The notes under the pieces were generated by a model. It did no database searches, was not told where the DNA came from, and saw only the letters and a program-made list of their open reading frames with translations. A program made the position numbers and the translations under genes. From an uncultured Thiotrichales bacterium (GTDB taxonomy: Bacteria > Pseudomonadota > Gammaproteobacteria > CAIRSR01): DNA of 51,878 nt. Of this stretch, positions 17,391 to 25,840 are shown piece after piece; position 1 is the stretch's first letter; every line of letters begins with the position of its first letter. The DNA lies in assembly GCA_903881315.1 (NCBI GenBank), contig CAIRSR010000162.1, positions 1 through 51,878 on the forward strand. Reading direction: 5' to 3'.

Positions 17391-17418
17391 GCGCACCCCG
17401 ATAGACAACGGGGTGCGC
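17391..17418. terminator. Perfect 10-bp hairpin between bamC and ffh
   Basis: GCGCACCCCG and CGGGGTGCGC form a perfect 10-base stem with the 8-base loop ATAGACAA. It sits in the 100-base gap after bamC and 30 bases before the ffh start. There is no U-tract on the minus strand, so it could be a weak terminator, an RNA-stability element or part of the ffh leader. Confidence 0.55.
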
Positions 17419-17460
17419 AAGGACAGAAAGAGACGACTAACAGCAGTGAGCGCCCCCCAT

Positions 17461-18594
17461 TCAGCGGAGCTGCTCGGTGAGCAGGGTCAGGATGCGCTGT
17501 CCGGTGGGCGAGGTATCAGGAGCACCATTCTTGGTCTTGACGACGATCAGAGTGTGCTCGCCTTGGTCTTGGAGACAGATCTGGTATTGCTCAGCGCTTG
17601 GCGGTGTGTCGCTACGCCAGAAGGCAAGCTTGTCGAGAAAGCCCTTCTTTTTGCCGTCCTCGCGCAAAGGATCGTTGTAGCGCACGTAGTAGATCCCACC
17701 CGCACGATCGCGATCCTCAACAGTAAACCCAGTCCGGTCGAGCACAAGGCCCGCATGTCGCCAGGTATGTGGGAAATCCTCATCCACGGTCACCGAGGTG
17801 ACGCCACCCGCAGTAGTCAAACGGGCTCGAGCGCTGTGGTCTTCGCGAGCGGCCAACATGGCAGTTGCGCTCTTTTCCTGTACGCCCATGAACACCATGA
17901 GTCGTTGTAGCATCGCGGCTTCTAATTCGGGGTCGTTGGGACGTAACTGCCAGGTCGTGCTATCCCCCTTGGCCACTTCTTCGGCACCAGTGTGAGAGAT
18001 GTAGACCTCGGTAGTGTCAGAAGCCTCTCCGCGCTCAAGACGTATACGGAAGCGATCCCGCGTAGAGGAATCGTAGAGGCCGTCTAAGACCTTTCCAAAG
18101 AGGGAACGGATGCCGCTCTGAGGGACGTTGGCACGGTTCTCAAGCCAGTCCGTCTCGAGTATTCCGGCCTTTGGATCGTCCACCTTGAGCAAGAAACCTT
18201 GATCCAACCAAAAATCATGAACCTTAGTCCATACCTGGTCAGGGGCGCTGCGTACGACGAGCCAACGCTTGTCGCCCTCGCGCACCACCTTGATGGTGTC
18301 TTGGTTAGGTAACACGAGCGAGGCGTTGCTGGCACTGGCAGCACGCTGGCTACTCGCGGCACTTGCATAGTCGGAGTAACTGGTAGATGAACGGGGTTTT
18401 AGTCCAGGTATCGCCATCTGGTCGTCTGCGGCAGGAGCCGCGAGATCAGGCGGTACATCCAGGGCAGGGAGGGTCGTTGCCTTTTCGTACTCCACTCGCC
18501 TATCGGAAAAGGTGTCTTTGATGGTGCTGCAGGCGGAAAAACAAAACGCAATCCACGCCAGCAGGATAGATCTAAGGGGGGTAACGCGGAACAT
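17461..18594 (-). CDS. bamC: Outer-membrane assembly lipoprotein BamC
   Basis: Lipoprotein of the BAM complex, which inserts beta-barrel proteins into the outer membrane. It is 377 residues. A lipoprotein signal ends in FSAC with the lipidated Cys at 22. An unstructured N-terminal segment (DVPPDLAAP, as in E. coli BamC, which wraps around BamD) is followed by two helix-grip domains (about 110-220 and 255-370). It lies 21 bases after dapA, the usual arrangement in gammaproteobacteria, where the pair is cotranscribed. Confidence 0.94.
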   Translation of the reverse strand: MFRVTPLRSILLAWIAFCFSACSTIKDTFSDRRVEYEKATTLPALDVPPDLAAPAADDQMAIPGLKPRSSTSYSDYASAASSQRAASASNASLVLPNQDTIKVVREGDKRWLVVRSAPDQVWTKVHDFWLDQGFLLKVDDPKAGILETDWLENRANVPQSGIRSLFGKVLDGLYDSSTRDRFRIRLERGEASDTTEVYISHTGAEEVAKGDSTTWQLRPNDPELEAAMLQRLMVFMGVQEKSATAMLAAREDHSARARLTTAGGVTSVTVDEDFPHTWRHAGLVLDRTGFTVEDRDRAGGIYYVRYNDPLREDGKKKGFLDKLAFWRSDTPPSAEQYQICLQDQGEHTLIVVKTKNGAPDTSPTGQRILTLLTEQLR

Positions 18595-18615
18595 GGGAGT
18601 TTTCCAGTCTCTATT

Positions 18616-19491
18616 TTAGGTTAGGCCGGCCATGCGCAATGCGGAGCGGATGGTTTCGTGGTGGTGCGGCGAAAGCATGGTGAGTGGTAAACGGATGCCC
18701 GGTGGTATAAGGCCCATGTCGTAAAGAGCCCATTTGACTGGGATGGGATTTGCTTCGACGAACAAGTCTTTGTGTAACGCGGCGAGCTTGGCGTCGATGG
18801 CAGCAGCACCAACGCTGTCGTGAGCCACGGCAAGGTCACACATCTCTTTCATTAAAGCGGGCGCGACGTTGGCAGTTACGGAAATATCCCCTACAGCACC
18901 CAGCAACATAGCCTCACGCGCCGTAGCGTCATCACCGCTGTAGACTTTGATGCGTTCACCACAGCGCTGCAGGATCTCGACAATCCTGTCGAGCTTTCCG
19001 GTCGCTTCCTTGATGCCGATAATGTTAGGAATATGCGAAAGACGTTCTATCGTTTCGGGCAGCAAGTCTACCGCAGTACGACCGGGCACATTGTAAAGGA
19101 TTTGGGGTATCGCAACAGCCTCGGCACAGGCCTTGAAGTGTTGAAAAAGTCCTTCTTGCGTCGGCTTGTTGTAATAGGGGGTGACCAGCAAACAGGCGTC
19201 TGCGCCTACCTCGCGTGCATACTGGGTTAGTTCGATGGCCTCACGGGTGCAATTGGATCCGGTGCCAGCGATCACGGCAATGCGGTTGCGGCACTGGTCG
19301 ACCACGGCGCGGATAACTTGACCATGCTCTTCCATCGTCAGGGTGGAGGATTCCCCGGTGGTGCCTGCCACAACGAGGGCGCTTGCTCCGTTCCCAATGT
19401 GAAACTCAACCAATCGCCCGAGCGAATCGAAGTCAACAGTGCCGCAAGCCCCCATGGGAGTTACGATGGCGACTATACTGCCACGAAACAT
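18616..19491 (-). CDS. dapA: 4-hydroxy-tetrahydrodipicolinate synthase
   Basis: Condenses pyruvate and aspartate semialdehyde in the first committed step of lysine and diaminopimelate synthesis. It is 291 residues. The catalytic residues T44 and T45 (GTTGES), Y107 (PYYNKP), Y133, R138 and the Schiff-base lysine K161 (GIKEATG) all fall at the same numbers as in E. coli. The start ATG at 19491 begins MFRGSIVAIVTPM, the family N terminus; GGAG is 10 bases upstream. A sigma-70-like promoter precedes it and bamC follows. Confidence 0.97.
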   Translation of the reverse strand: MFRGSIVAIVTPMGACGTVDFDSLGRLVEFHIGNGASALVVAGTTGESSTLTMEEHGQVIRAVVDQCRNRIAVIAGTGSNCTREAIELTQYAREVGADACLLVTPYYNKPTQEGLFQHFKACAEAVAIPQILYNVPGRTAVDLLPETIERLSHIPNIIGIKEATGKLDRIVEILQRCGERIKVYSGDDATAREAMLLGAVGDISVTANVAPALMKEMCDLAVAHDSVGAAAIDAKLAALHKDLFVEANPIPVKWALYDMGLIPPGIRLPLTMLSPHHHETIRSALRMAGLT

Positions 19492-19528
19492 GGTGTCGTT
19501 ACTCCGTGGAAATTTCAGATAACGCTGC

Positions 19529-19557
19529 ATGGTACTGGGGCGCATCACCAATGACAA
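19529..19557 (-). promoter_or_regulatory. Putative dapA promoter
   Basis: On the minus strand TTGTCA (19557-19552), a 17-base spacer and TACCAT (19534-19529). It matches the -35 at 5 of 6 and the -10 at 4 of 6, and lies about 40 bases before the dapA ATG. The rest of the 283-base gap up to 19774 shows no gene; a short AAGCT/AGCTT hairpin is the only other structure noticed. Confidence 0.5.
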
Positions 19558-19774
19558 GGCGGTGGTGTGCGTCATTCAACACTCCGCGTCACAAAAGCGA
19601 TGCTCCGGAGGCGATGAGGACAAGGCGGTTACCAAAATACCACAGGAGCGGAAGATAACCGTTCTCGGTGAGGGGAACGCCCAGCCCCTATAACAACCCC
19701 CATCTACACCTAAGCTTACGGTAGCTTCCCCACGGGTAGGTTGCGGTGTATTGCCCCCCAGACGCCGCGAATCA

Positions 19775-20713
19775 TCATACAACCAACTGTCCCTTATGAC
19801 CAGCGGGCGCAATGGTGGCCTCGAGACCGGAATTGAATGATAAATAATCGCTTTCTATACCATCGCTGAAGATGATACCGTTCTCCGCCATTTCAGAACG
19901 AATCTTCAGCGATGTTTGCTGAGTGACCTTGCCGAAAACAAGACCCGCTGCCGAGGTTTTGCTGGGAAAGGGCTCGCGTACCGAAAACAATAGATAATCG
20001 GCGTCCCAGGGTACTTTCCCAAAGGGTGGTTTATTCAAGGTGCTGTTGGTTGCTTGGCCAAGGAGTTGTGATGCGCCGATTAAAATACTTTTCATCCATC
20101 CAGTAGATCCTAAACCCGTCGATACAATGATCCCACTAGAGGATTGTCGTTCTATTTTTGTGTCGATATGCACGGTATAGCGGGCTGACACATGGCCTTT
20201 CTGGCCGATGAAAAAATCATTGACAGCAAGAAGCTTCTGTCCGTCATTCAAAGCCACCTCGGCAAGGGTGACTTCTTTGATTGGTCTTTTTTGTTTAAAT
20301 ACTTCGGTAACGACCAATCGCAACTCTTTTGTGCTGAATGGTAATAATACGCCGTCCCATCGATGTGAATCTGGATTCACCCCGATCAGCGGCTGCCGAG
20401 TAAGATATTTTAGCGTGTTTGCTACCAAGCCATCTTGCCCGATAGCAACGACAGTATCATCGGGGCCAAACAAGAAATTCGGTAATAGGGCGCGATCCAA
20501 TCTCTGCACCCGGCCTAGACGAGATAGTATCGTGTGCGCCTCGGTCAGCGCCTGCTGATAGACCGAGTGTTCGCGAACGTAGTCCGTAAAATCTGCGCCA
20601 AGATGTTCTACGTAAAACTGTGCTTGGGTAATCGTATTGAATCGCGCCACCAAGTCGTCCAGCCTGGTCTTGCGCGTCACCAAAACGAGTTTGTTCTCGG
20701 ACAAGCGTTCCAT
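19775..20713 (-). CDS. Diverged NAD-kinase-fold protein linked to SPFH
   Basis: A 312-residue soluble protein with the NAD kinase/diacylglycerol kinase fold pattern. The motif that reads GGDGT in true NAD kinases is GQDGL here (residues 92-96, D94 kept). The downstream block VNDFFIGQKG, then SSGIIVSTGLGSTGWMKS, corresponds to the NE and DGLIVSTPTGSTAYSLS segments of NadK. A canonical NadK is encoded elsewhere in the window (44500-45411), so this is a paralogue, perhaps with another nucleotide or lipid substrate. Such proteins are often annotated vaguely as sugar kinase. It starts 9 bases after the SPFH gene stop and is the last gene of the run. Activity is uncertain. Confidence 0.8.
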   Translation of the reverse strand: MERLSENKLVLVTRKTRLDDLVARFNTITQAQFYVEHLGADFTDYVREHSVYQQALTEAHTILSRLGRVQRLDRALLPNFLFGPDDTVVAIGQDGLVANTLKYLTRQPLIGVNPDSHRWDGVLLPFSTKELRLVVTEVFKQKRPIKEVTLAEVALNDGQKLLAVNDFFIGQKGHVSARYTVHIDTKIERQSSSGIIVSTGLGSTGWMKSILIGASQLLGQATNSTLNKPPFGKVPWDADYLLFSVREPFPSKTSAAGLVFGKVTQQTSLKIRSEMAENGIIFSDGIESDYLSFNSGLEATIAPAGHKGQLVV

Positions 20714-20722
20714 TGGTGATGG

Positions 20723-21739
20723 CTACTTCTGGTGTTTCAGTAGGCTATTTAGCAAGTCCGGTGAAATGTTTAATTCGCCAATCTTCTCGGCCTTTTCGGC
20801 TATTCCACGGAACGCGAGGGCAATCAATGTTTCTGGTGCCATGCCAACCGAGGCTAGGGATTGTAGTGCAGTTGGGTTCACTGAATTAAAGACATCCATC
20901 ATTTTGGCAGCCGCATAGGCCTTTGCGTCTGCTTCTGCTTTGAGATTCTCGACGGAAAGAGCGGTGAGTGCGCTCTTCTGTTTTTCTAGAGTGATATTAA
21001 AGCTCATCTGGTTTTCTTCTAATTGGTGGCGCTTTGCTTGTACGGCCTGCTCTGCCTCCATTTGTGTCTCACGGATCTGCCGCTTCTTGCGTTCAATAGC
21101 GATCTCGGTATTTAACTCGTTCTCTTTAATGACGCGCTCTTGCTCGACAGCAGAATTGCGGCGAGTATAGATGGCGTCGTCTGCACCCTTTAATATCTGC
21201 TCGCGTGTCTCTGCTTCTAATGCCCGCGTGGTTTCTTTGGTAGGGAGTATTGCCAGGATGGATATGCCAAGTATCTCAACGCCGAGAGATAAAATCTCGC
21301 GGTGCGTCTGGATGGTGTCGCTGACGTTGCGGGTGAGATCATCGGCTGCCGTGAGGGCTGGCTTGAGTTGCAGACCACCAATCTCCCTTTTGATAAGCAC
21401 ATGTACAATATCAATAATACGTCGCGGCAATTTGTCTGGATCGTCCGAGAGATAACCCTTACCCATCGGACTTAGCGTATAATTCAATAATGCTGAGAGC
21501 TTCTTTACATCACTAACACGGAAGCTCACCTGTCCTTGGATCGTGATGGTCTGGAAGTCGCGGGTGGTCTCCTCGAAGATAAATGGAGACTCCATGCTGC
21601 TTACCGGAATGGCAACGAGGGAGGTTGTTGGTGCGTAGTAGAAAAACGACAACCCCAAACCTTCACTGACGACATTGCCCCGCTGGTATTTTAGGACGTA
21701 GATATTGGGTTGAAACTTTATAAAATTGACACCGAACAT
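20723..21739 (-). CDS. SPFH/Band-7 domain protein
   Basis: A 338-residue protein of the stomatin/prohibitin/flotillin superfamily, which forms large membrane-associated rings or scaffolds. The N-terminal 30 residues lack a strong membrane anchor; the SPFH domain covers about 20-190 (ITIQGQVSFRVSDVKKLSALL, then LGVEILGISILAILPTKET). A long charged coiled coil follows (about 190-270: ERVIKENELN, ERKKRQIRETQMEAEQAVQAKRH), and the C-terminal region has LKAEADAKAYAA and SVGMAPETLIALAFRGIAEKAEKIG. A strong GGGGGGA ribosome site precedes the ATG. Its immediate neighbour is the NAD-kinase-like gene, a pairing that suggests a shared role. Not a standard HflK/C, which have an N-terminal TM and ClpP-like context. 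Confidence 0.9.
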   Translation of the reverse strand: MFGVNFIKFQPNIYVLKYQRGNVVSEGLGLSFFYYAPTTSLVAIPVSSMESPFIFEETTRDFQTITIQGQVSFRVSDVKKLSALLNYTLSPMGKGYLSDDPDKLPRRIIDIVHVLIKREIGGLQLKPALTAADDLTRNVSDTIQTHREILSLGVEILGISILAILPTKETTRALEAETREQILKGADDAIYTRRNSAVEQERVIKENELNTEIAIERKKRQIRETQMEAEQAVQAKRHQLEENQMSFNITLEKQKSALTALSVENLKAEADAKAYAAAKMMDVFNSVNPTALQSLASVGMAPETLIALAFRGIAEKAEKIGELNISPDLLNSLLKHQK

Positions 21740-21776
21740 CTGATCCCCCCAATAGAGTACGCAGGCAAGGTAAGGA

Positions 21777-22433
21777 TTATTCTGGTTGTCCGTAGGATAG
21801 TCGAACCGTTTTCCAGGCCATTGCCTGGGTTATCAAGAAACGTATCCCCAGCACCACACCAAAACTCAACAAATAACCTCCCAATACATCTGCAGGAAAA
21901 TGCATCCCGAGGCTAATCCGCGACACGCCCACCCAGATCACAAATAGAACAGCAAGAAACCGGAGATGCCCCAGTAGTGGCCAGAATGAGGCTGCCACTA
22001 ACATGGCAAAAGCGGAATGGCCGCTTGGGAAGCTATGGTGATACTCAGGCGTACCAACGATATGTAACGTGGGGCCATGTAAGGAGAAGAAGCCGCTACT
22101 TTGTAACGCCAATGGTGGTCGAGGGAAGTCTAAGGTTGTTTTAATCCACTCGATAATTTCTCCATCGAGCCAATAGGAAAACACGAATACAGAAATCGTC
22201 GTTAGGCCAAGCCTGGTTGCTGCCTCACTTTCTGGTGACTCTGTTGAATTTTGGCGGACTACGGTAACCAAAACAACCAGCATCATACAGCAGAGGTACA
22301 AGAGGAAATTGGTGTGATCCCCAAGCCTGGTTCCGAACAGCATGAACTGATCAAGCCAGCTTGTGTGGATGTCATTGATGAGGTGGAATAACCAAACATT
22401 CCACCCGCCCCAATCGTAGAATATCTCTTTCAT
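21777..22433 (-). CDS. PAP2-family membrane phosphatase
   Basis: Integral-membrane phosphatase of the type 2 phosphatidic acid phosphatase family, 218 residues with about six membrane segments. All three catalytic motifs are intact: KTTLDFPRP (KX6RP), PSGHSAFA (PSGH) and SRISLGMHFPAD (SRX5HX3D). Substrates of this family include undecaprenyl pyrophosphate, phosphatidic acid and phosphatidylglycerol phosphate; which one cannot be read here. The ATG at 22433 begins 10 bases after the stop of the DUF4337-like gene and the SPFH gene follows after 37 bases, so it is embedded in the same transcript. Confidence 0.93.
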   Translation of the reverse strand: MKEIFYDWGGWNVWLFHLINDIHTSWLDQFMLFGTRLGDHTNFLLYLCCMMLVVLVTVVRQNSTESPESEAATRLGLTTISVFVFSYWLDGEIIEWIKTTLDFPRPPLALQSSGFFSLHGPTLHIVGTPEYHHSFPSGHSAFAMLVAASFWPLLGHLRFLAVLFVIWVGVSRISLGMHFPADVLGGYLLSFGVVLGIRFLITQAMAWKTVRLSYGQPE

Positions 22434-22443
22434 GGTGGTATCT

Positions 22444-23007
22444 TCATAAAAGCCAGGCCATTCCCCACAGTACTGTGCCGACAAAGGCAGAAACACCAGC
22501 CGCTACGAATAACCAACGCTTGCGCGTAAGAACGGTAATGGAGGCAAGCGAAATGGCGATCTGGATAAAGGTCATCGATCGCGCGAGTTGGTGATGGGGA
22601 TGCAACAGATGCTCACTCTGCGTGTTGGCTTCTTCTGACTTCTTATCGAACTCCTCGGCCTTTACTTTAAGTTCTTCTTTCTGTTGCTTGTATTTCTCCG
22701 CTTGTTTCTTATAGGATTCTTGCTTATCTGGTGGGGCTAGATTGGCCGCCATCTCCATCAAATGGCCCTTGGTGTTGGTTGCCTGATAGTAATTCCACTG
22801 ATCAGATGCGAGGGATTTTTGTAGTACCGCCTCGTTTTTGGCTAGCATGGCCTCAGTTTCAGTGTCGCCACCCTGGTAACTTACGATGGCACCAAGGGTT
22901 GATAACAGTGCGGTGAAAATAGCAACCTGTTGCGCCAAACCAGGCCCATGTTGAGATTGGTGCTCAACCTCATGGTCGTGCGCACCATGAACGTGAAATT
23001 CAGACAT
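22444..23007 (-). CDS. DUF4337-like small membrane protein
   Basis: A 187-residue protein. A histidine-rich N-terminal tail (HVHGAHDHEVEHQSQHG) precedes one membrane segment (about 25-45), a long charged coiled coil (about 85-130, rich in K, E and Q) and two C-terminal membrane segments (143-163 and 166-186). This architecture matches proteins annotated DUF4337. The function is unknown. It is the first gene of the four-gene run DUF4337, PAP2, SPFH, NAD-kinase-like. The His-rich tail might bind metal; that is a guess. Confidence 0.85.
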   Translation of the reverse strand: MSEFHVHGAHDHEVEHQSQHGPGLAQQVAIFTALLSTLGAIVSYQGGDTETEAMLAKNEAVLQKSLASDQWNYYQATNTKGHLMEMAANLAPPDKQESYKKQAEKYKQQKEELKVKAEEFDKKSEEANTQSEHLLHPHHQLARSMTFIQIAISLASITVLTRKRWLFVAAGVSAFVGTVLWGMAWLL

Positions 23008-23180
23008 ACTCGCTGTCCTTCAGAGAGAAAGAAGAAAGTATACCACGCTTCGTTATTACTGCAGAGCCACTACCACGCGGTTGTTGGGTGTGGCTACCCA
23101 GCATTTTAGTGTTAAGCCGTGGTGTATTCAAAAGACCAGGCGAGACTCTCTCTCGAGAATTTCGCGAGGGCGTTGTTGTA

Positions 23181-25829
23181 TTAGAATGGCCATAGCTTTG
23201 CCATTCCTTGTTTGGTAGAGATCTTGGTGTCTTGCTTCACTAGTCTTCCCCCGGGTTGGTAGCCCATCCGTAGCGCCTCGATATAGGCTGGAAAATCACT
23301 TTTATCGTCTGCTGCTTTGGGGGGGTGTTGGTACGACTCCAGTTGTTGCTTAAGTGCTAGCAAACGATGATTAAGATTTTCTTGCCTACGTTCGCGCTCT
23401 TGTTGGTGGCGATTCTGAATGTCCGCTACTCGTTGATTCATCTCGTGCAGAAAATCCTCACGGCGTTTCGTAATGATCGCAAGCTTAACGCGCTGATCAA
23501 GAAGCTGCGCATCTTGCTCGGATAAGACGACATCGCGTTGTTTCTGTACTACCTGATCGATCCAGGCAAAGTCCTCGCCTTGGCGTCGTTCTAATTTCTC
23601 AAGGGCATGTTTTGCAGCACGCGCTTTGCCGGACAGTACGATTTCGGCCAGCGCTATCGCCAAAATCACCGTTAGGATGGTTGCGATCACGATGGGCAGA
23701 AAATCCACCAGCCGATCGGATACATAGAAACGCTCCCGCAGTAGTAGCTCTATGGGTGTAATATATTGGAAAGTCCATGCGTAGGCGGCGGAAAGGGCAG
23801 ACAGTGAAAGTGCGACCGCTGCTGCTATGATTCCCGTTATCGGGAGAGTAATCCGCGCCAGCCTATTGATGGGGCGCAGCCGTGTTACCGCATTCTGGGC
23901 GGCTTTCAATGTAGGCCCCCAGCGTTCGATAACGGTTGTGCGTGCTGCTGTGAGCCGTGCATCTATCTCGGTGATACGGGGACGGAAGGACTCCTCGATC
24001 CTTTCTATCGCGGTGCGTAGGGCCGTTTCCTCTTGTACAATCTCTTTGCTGAATGCCTTGGTTTGCGCCTGCCAATAGCTGTTTTCTTGATCAATTGCGC
24101 TGGTACAGGCCTTTTCTAGCCGCTGGTGGTCGCGCAGGATCTCGTTCTGGATCCCGTCCACCATACTAGTCAGTCGCACAACCTCGGTTTGTCTCTGATC
24201 ACGAAGAGATGAGAGCGGGGTTTTGCCAATATGAAGCATATCCGCAAACCGCGATCGGGGGATTAATACCTCCTGGACATTCAATGTAGATCCAGATCTC
24301 TTGGTAGACTCCATCTTGCTGACCGGCAGGAGGAGAGAAGACTCTGGGTCGGATAATTCTCCAGGTAAGAACCAGCACTCGGTTGGGTCAATGCTGCGTG
24401 CCTGATAGGGGTTAGCGTAGAAGCATCCATACAAACTTTCTATATACTCACCACGCATTCCCTCTATTCTGCGCTGCAAAGAAGGCGATAGTGGCAGCGC
24501 CAAGATACGACGACACATCAGGATCAAAAACAGCAAGATTCTTCGATTAGATGATTGGTTATCGAGCACTTCCAGGCCAATACCGGCAAGTAGTCGCTCG
24601 GCAAGATTATCAAATTGCATATCGGTCAGGGTGGTTTCGTCTACCCCAAACTTCTCTTGTATCTCATGTGATAATTTATCGGCGGATTCGAGAATTGGCT
24701 CTAACCAATCACGAACCTCTTGCCAGGTACACTTGCGACGAGGATGTTGATTTTCTAATTGTTGTATCAGGGGATTCAGCCAGGCATTCGCAACTTCCCT
24801 CAGCAAACCAATCATAATGGCCTGCTGGGTGGGTAGGTGAAAAAGATTGTTGCCCAGTAAGCGCATTTGTCGAGCGGCGTCTTCCATGCAGCCCGCACCG
24901 ACGTAGGCCCGAATTAGGGTGGCGTTGAATGCAAGGATTGCCGTAGGCAGTTCCTCACGTAAAGATTCTAAATGGGTTGATTGTAATTGGGGATCATCAA
25001 AAACGGCGATCCGTTTGTTTAGATACTCCCAGAAGTCTGGGTTTGCTATCGTTGCTGCCCAATAATCAAGGGCCCTCTTCCAGTGTTCATCAGCGCCGAT
25101 TCGGTATAAGCGTGCGTAGGCTGGTTCGTTTACCGCAGTACCGATTGAGAATTCAATAGCCAGGGCGCGGTTGTGGTGGAGAATGGCAAGGGTGTGTATC
25201 CATATTGCGGCATACTCCGGATCTTCCTTATGCCCAACAATGGGCAAGTGGTGGCCACCAGAACCAATTACCGGTAAGGTTTTGAGGAGATCGGCTGCGG
25301 TTTCTGTTGATGGTTGTTGTGGTGTTTGCGATGCCTCGGGAGGTGCCGAGGCGTTGCGGATCTCGGCGAATCTCTCATGACCAATACGAAGAATATCCTT
25401 GGTTTCGGTTGTCGTTGTCGAGTTGGACTGGGGAGGCGGGTTTTCCCTCCGGGGTATGGTGAGCACACCGCCAGCGGAAATACGATTAAAATCGGTTTGT
25501 GAAACATGTGGCCAGAACAGCTCCCACACGAGACGCCGATGTGGCTCGCGAAGGTCATTGAGGAGCCCTAGGTGATCACGAATCTCGGCGAATTCTTCGT
25601 AGCCGATCCTCAAGATATCCTTTACTGCGGCCTCGGGGCGGAGTTTATAGAGATTCCGGAAACGCTGGATAAGGGCGTCTCGTTGTTCGTCCTCTAACCA
25701 GGCAGGCACAGCGAGTATCCGGAACGGATTTTTAGCATAGAGATCGAGCGCTAAGTCAACTCGCAGCAGACTACTCCCAATCGGGGTCGCAATGAGACGG
25801 CGATAGTCACGCAGGTTGCAAGAGGACAT
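23181..25829 (-). CDS. Large coiled-coil membrane protein of unknown function
   Basis: An 882-residue protein I cannot assign to a named family. The N-terminal part (about 25-110) contains KNPFRILAV, a pattern reminiscent of J-like or J-related N-terminal domains, and a motif KDILRIGYEEFAEIRD at 70-85 that recurs as KDILRIGHERFAEIRN at 144-158. The middle (200-520) is helical and may be TPR/HEAT-like. A coiled coil (about 545-650) leads to two membrane segments (661-685 and 708-732), followed by another coiled coil (about 740-835, with many Q, R and E) and a basic C terminus. The ATG at 25829 lies 12 bases after rlmB, so it is probably cotranscribed with it. The topology puts both large parts in the cytoplasm. 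Confidence 0.85.
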   Translation of the reverse strand: MSSCNLRDYRRLIATPIGSSLLRVDLALDLYAKNPFRILAVPAWLEDEQRDALIQRFRNLYKLRPEAAVKDILRIGYEEFAEIRDHLGLLNDLREPHRRLVWELFWPHVSQTDFNRISAGGVLTIPRRENPPPQSNSTTTTETKDILRIGHERFAEIRNASAPPEASQTPQQPSTETAADLLKTLPVIGSGGHHLPIVGHKEDPEYAAIWIHTLAILHHNRALAIEFSIGTAVNEPAYARLYRIGADEHWKRALDYWAATIANPDFWEYLNKRIAVFDDPQLQSTHLESLREELPTAILAFNATLIRAYVGAGCMEDAARQMRLLGNNLFHLPTQQAIMIGLLREVANAWLNPLIQQLENQHPRRKCTWQEVRDWLEPILESADKLSHEIQEKFGVDETTLTDMQFDNLAERLLAGIGLEVLDNQSSNRRILLFLILMCRRILALPLSPSLQRRIEGMRGEYIESLYGCFYANPYQARSIDPTECWFLPGELSDPESSLLLPVSKMESTKRSGSTLNVQEVLIPRSRFADMLHIGKTPLSSLRDQRQTEVVRLTSMVDGIQNEILRDHQRLEKACTSAIDQENSYWQAQTKAFSKEIVQEETALRTAIERIEESFRPRITEIDARLTAARTTVIERWGPTLKAAQNAVTRLRPINRLARITLPITGIIAAAVALSLSALSAAYAWTFQYITPIELLLRERFYVSDRLVDFLPIVIATILTVILAIALAEIVLSGKARAAKHALEKLERRQGEDFAWIDQVVQKQRDVVLSEQDAQLLDQRVKLAIITKRREDFLHEMNQRVADIQNRHQQERERRQENLNHRLLALKQQLESYQHPPKAADDKSDFPAYIEALRMGYQPGGRLVKQDTKISTKQGMAKLWPF

Positions 25830-25840
25830 AGTGTTAGGCG

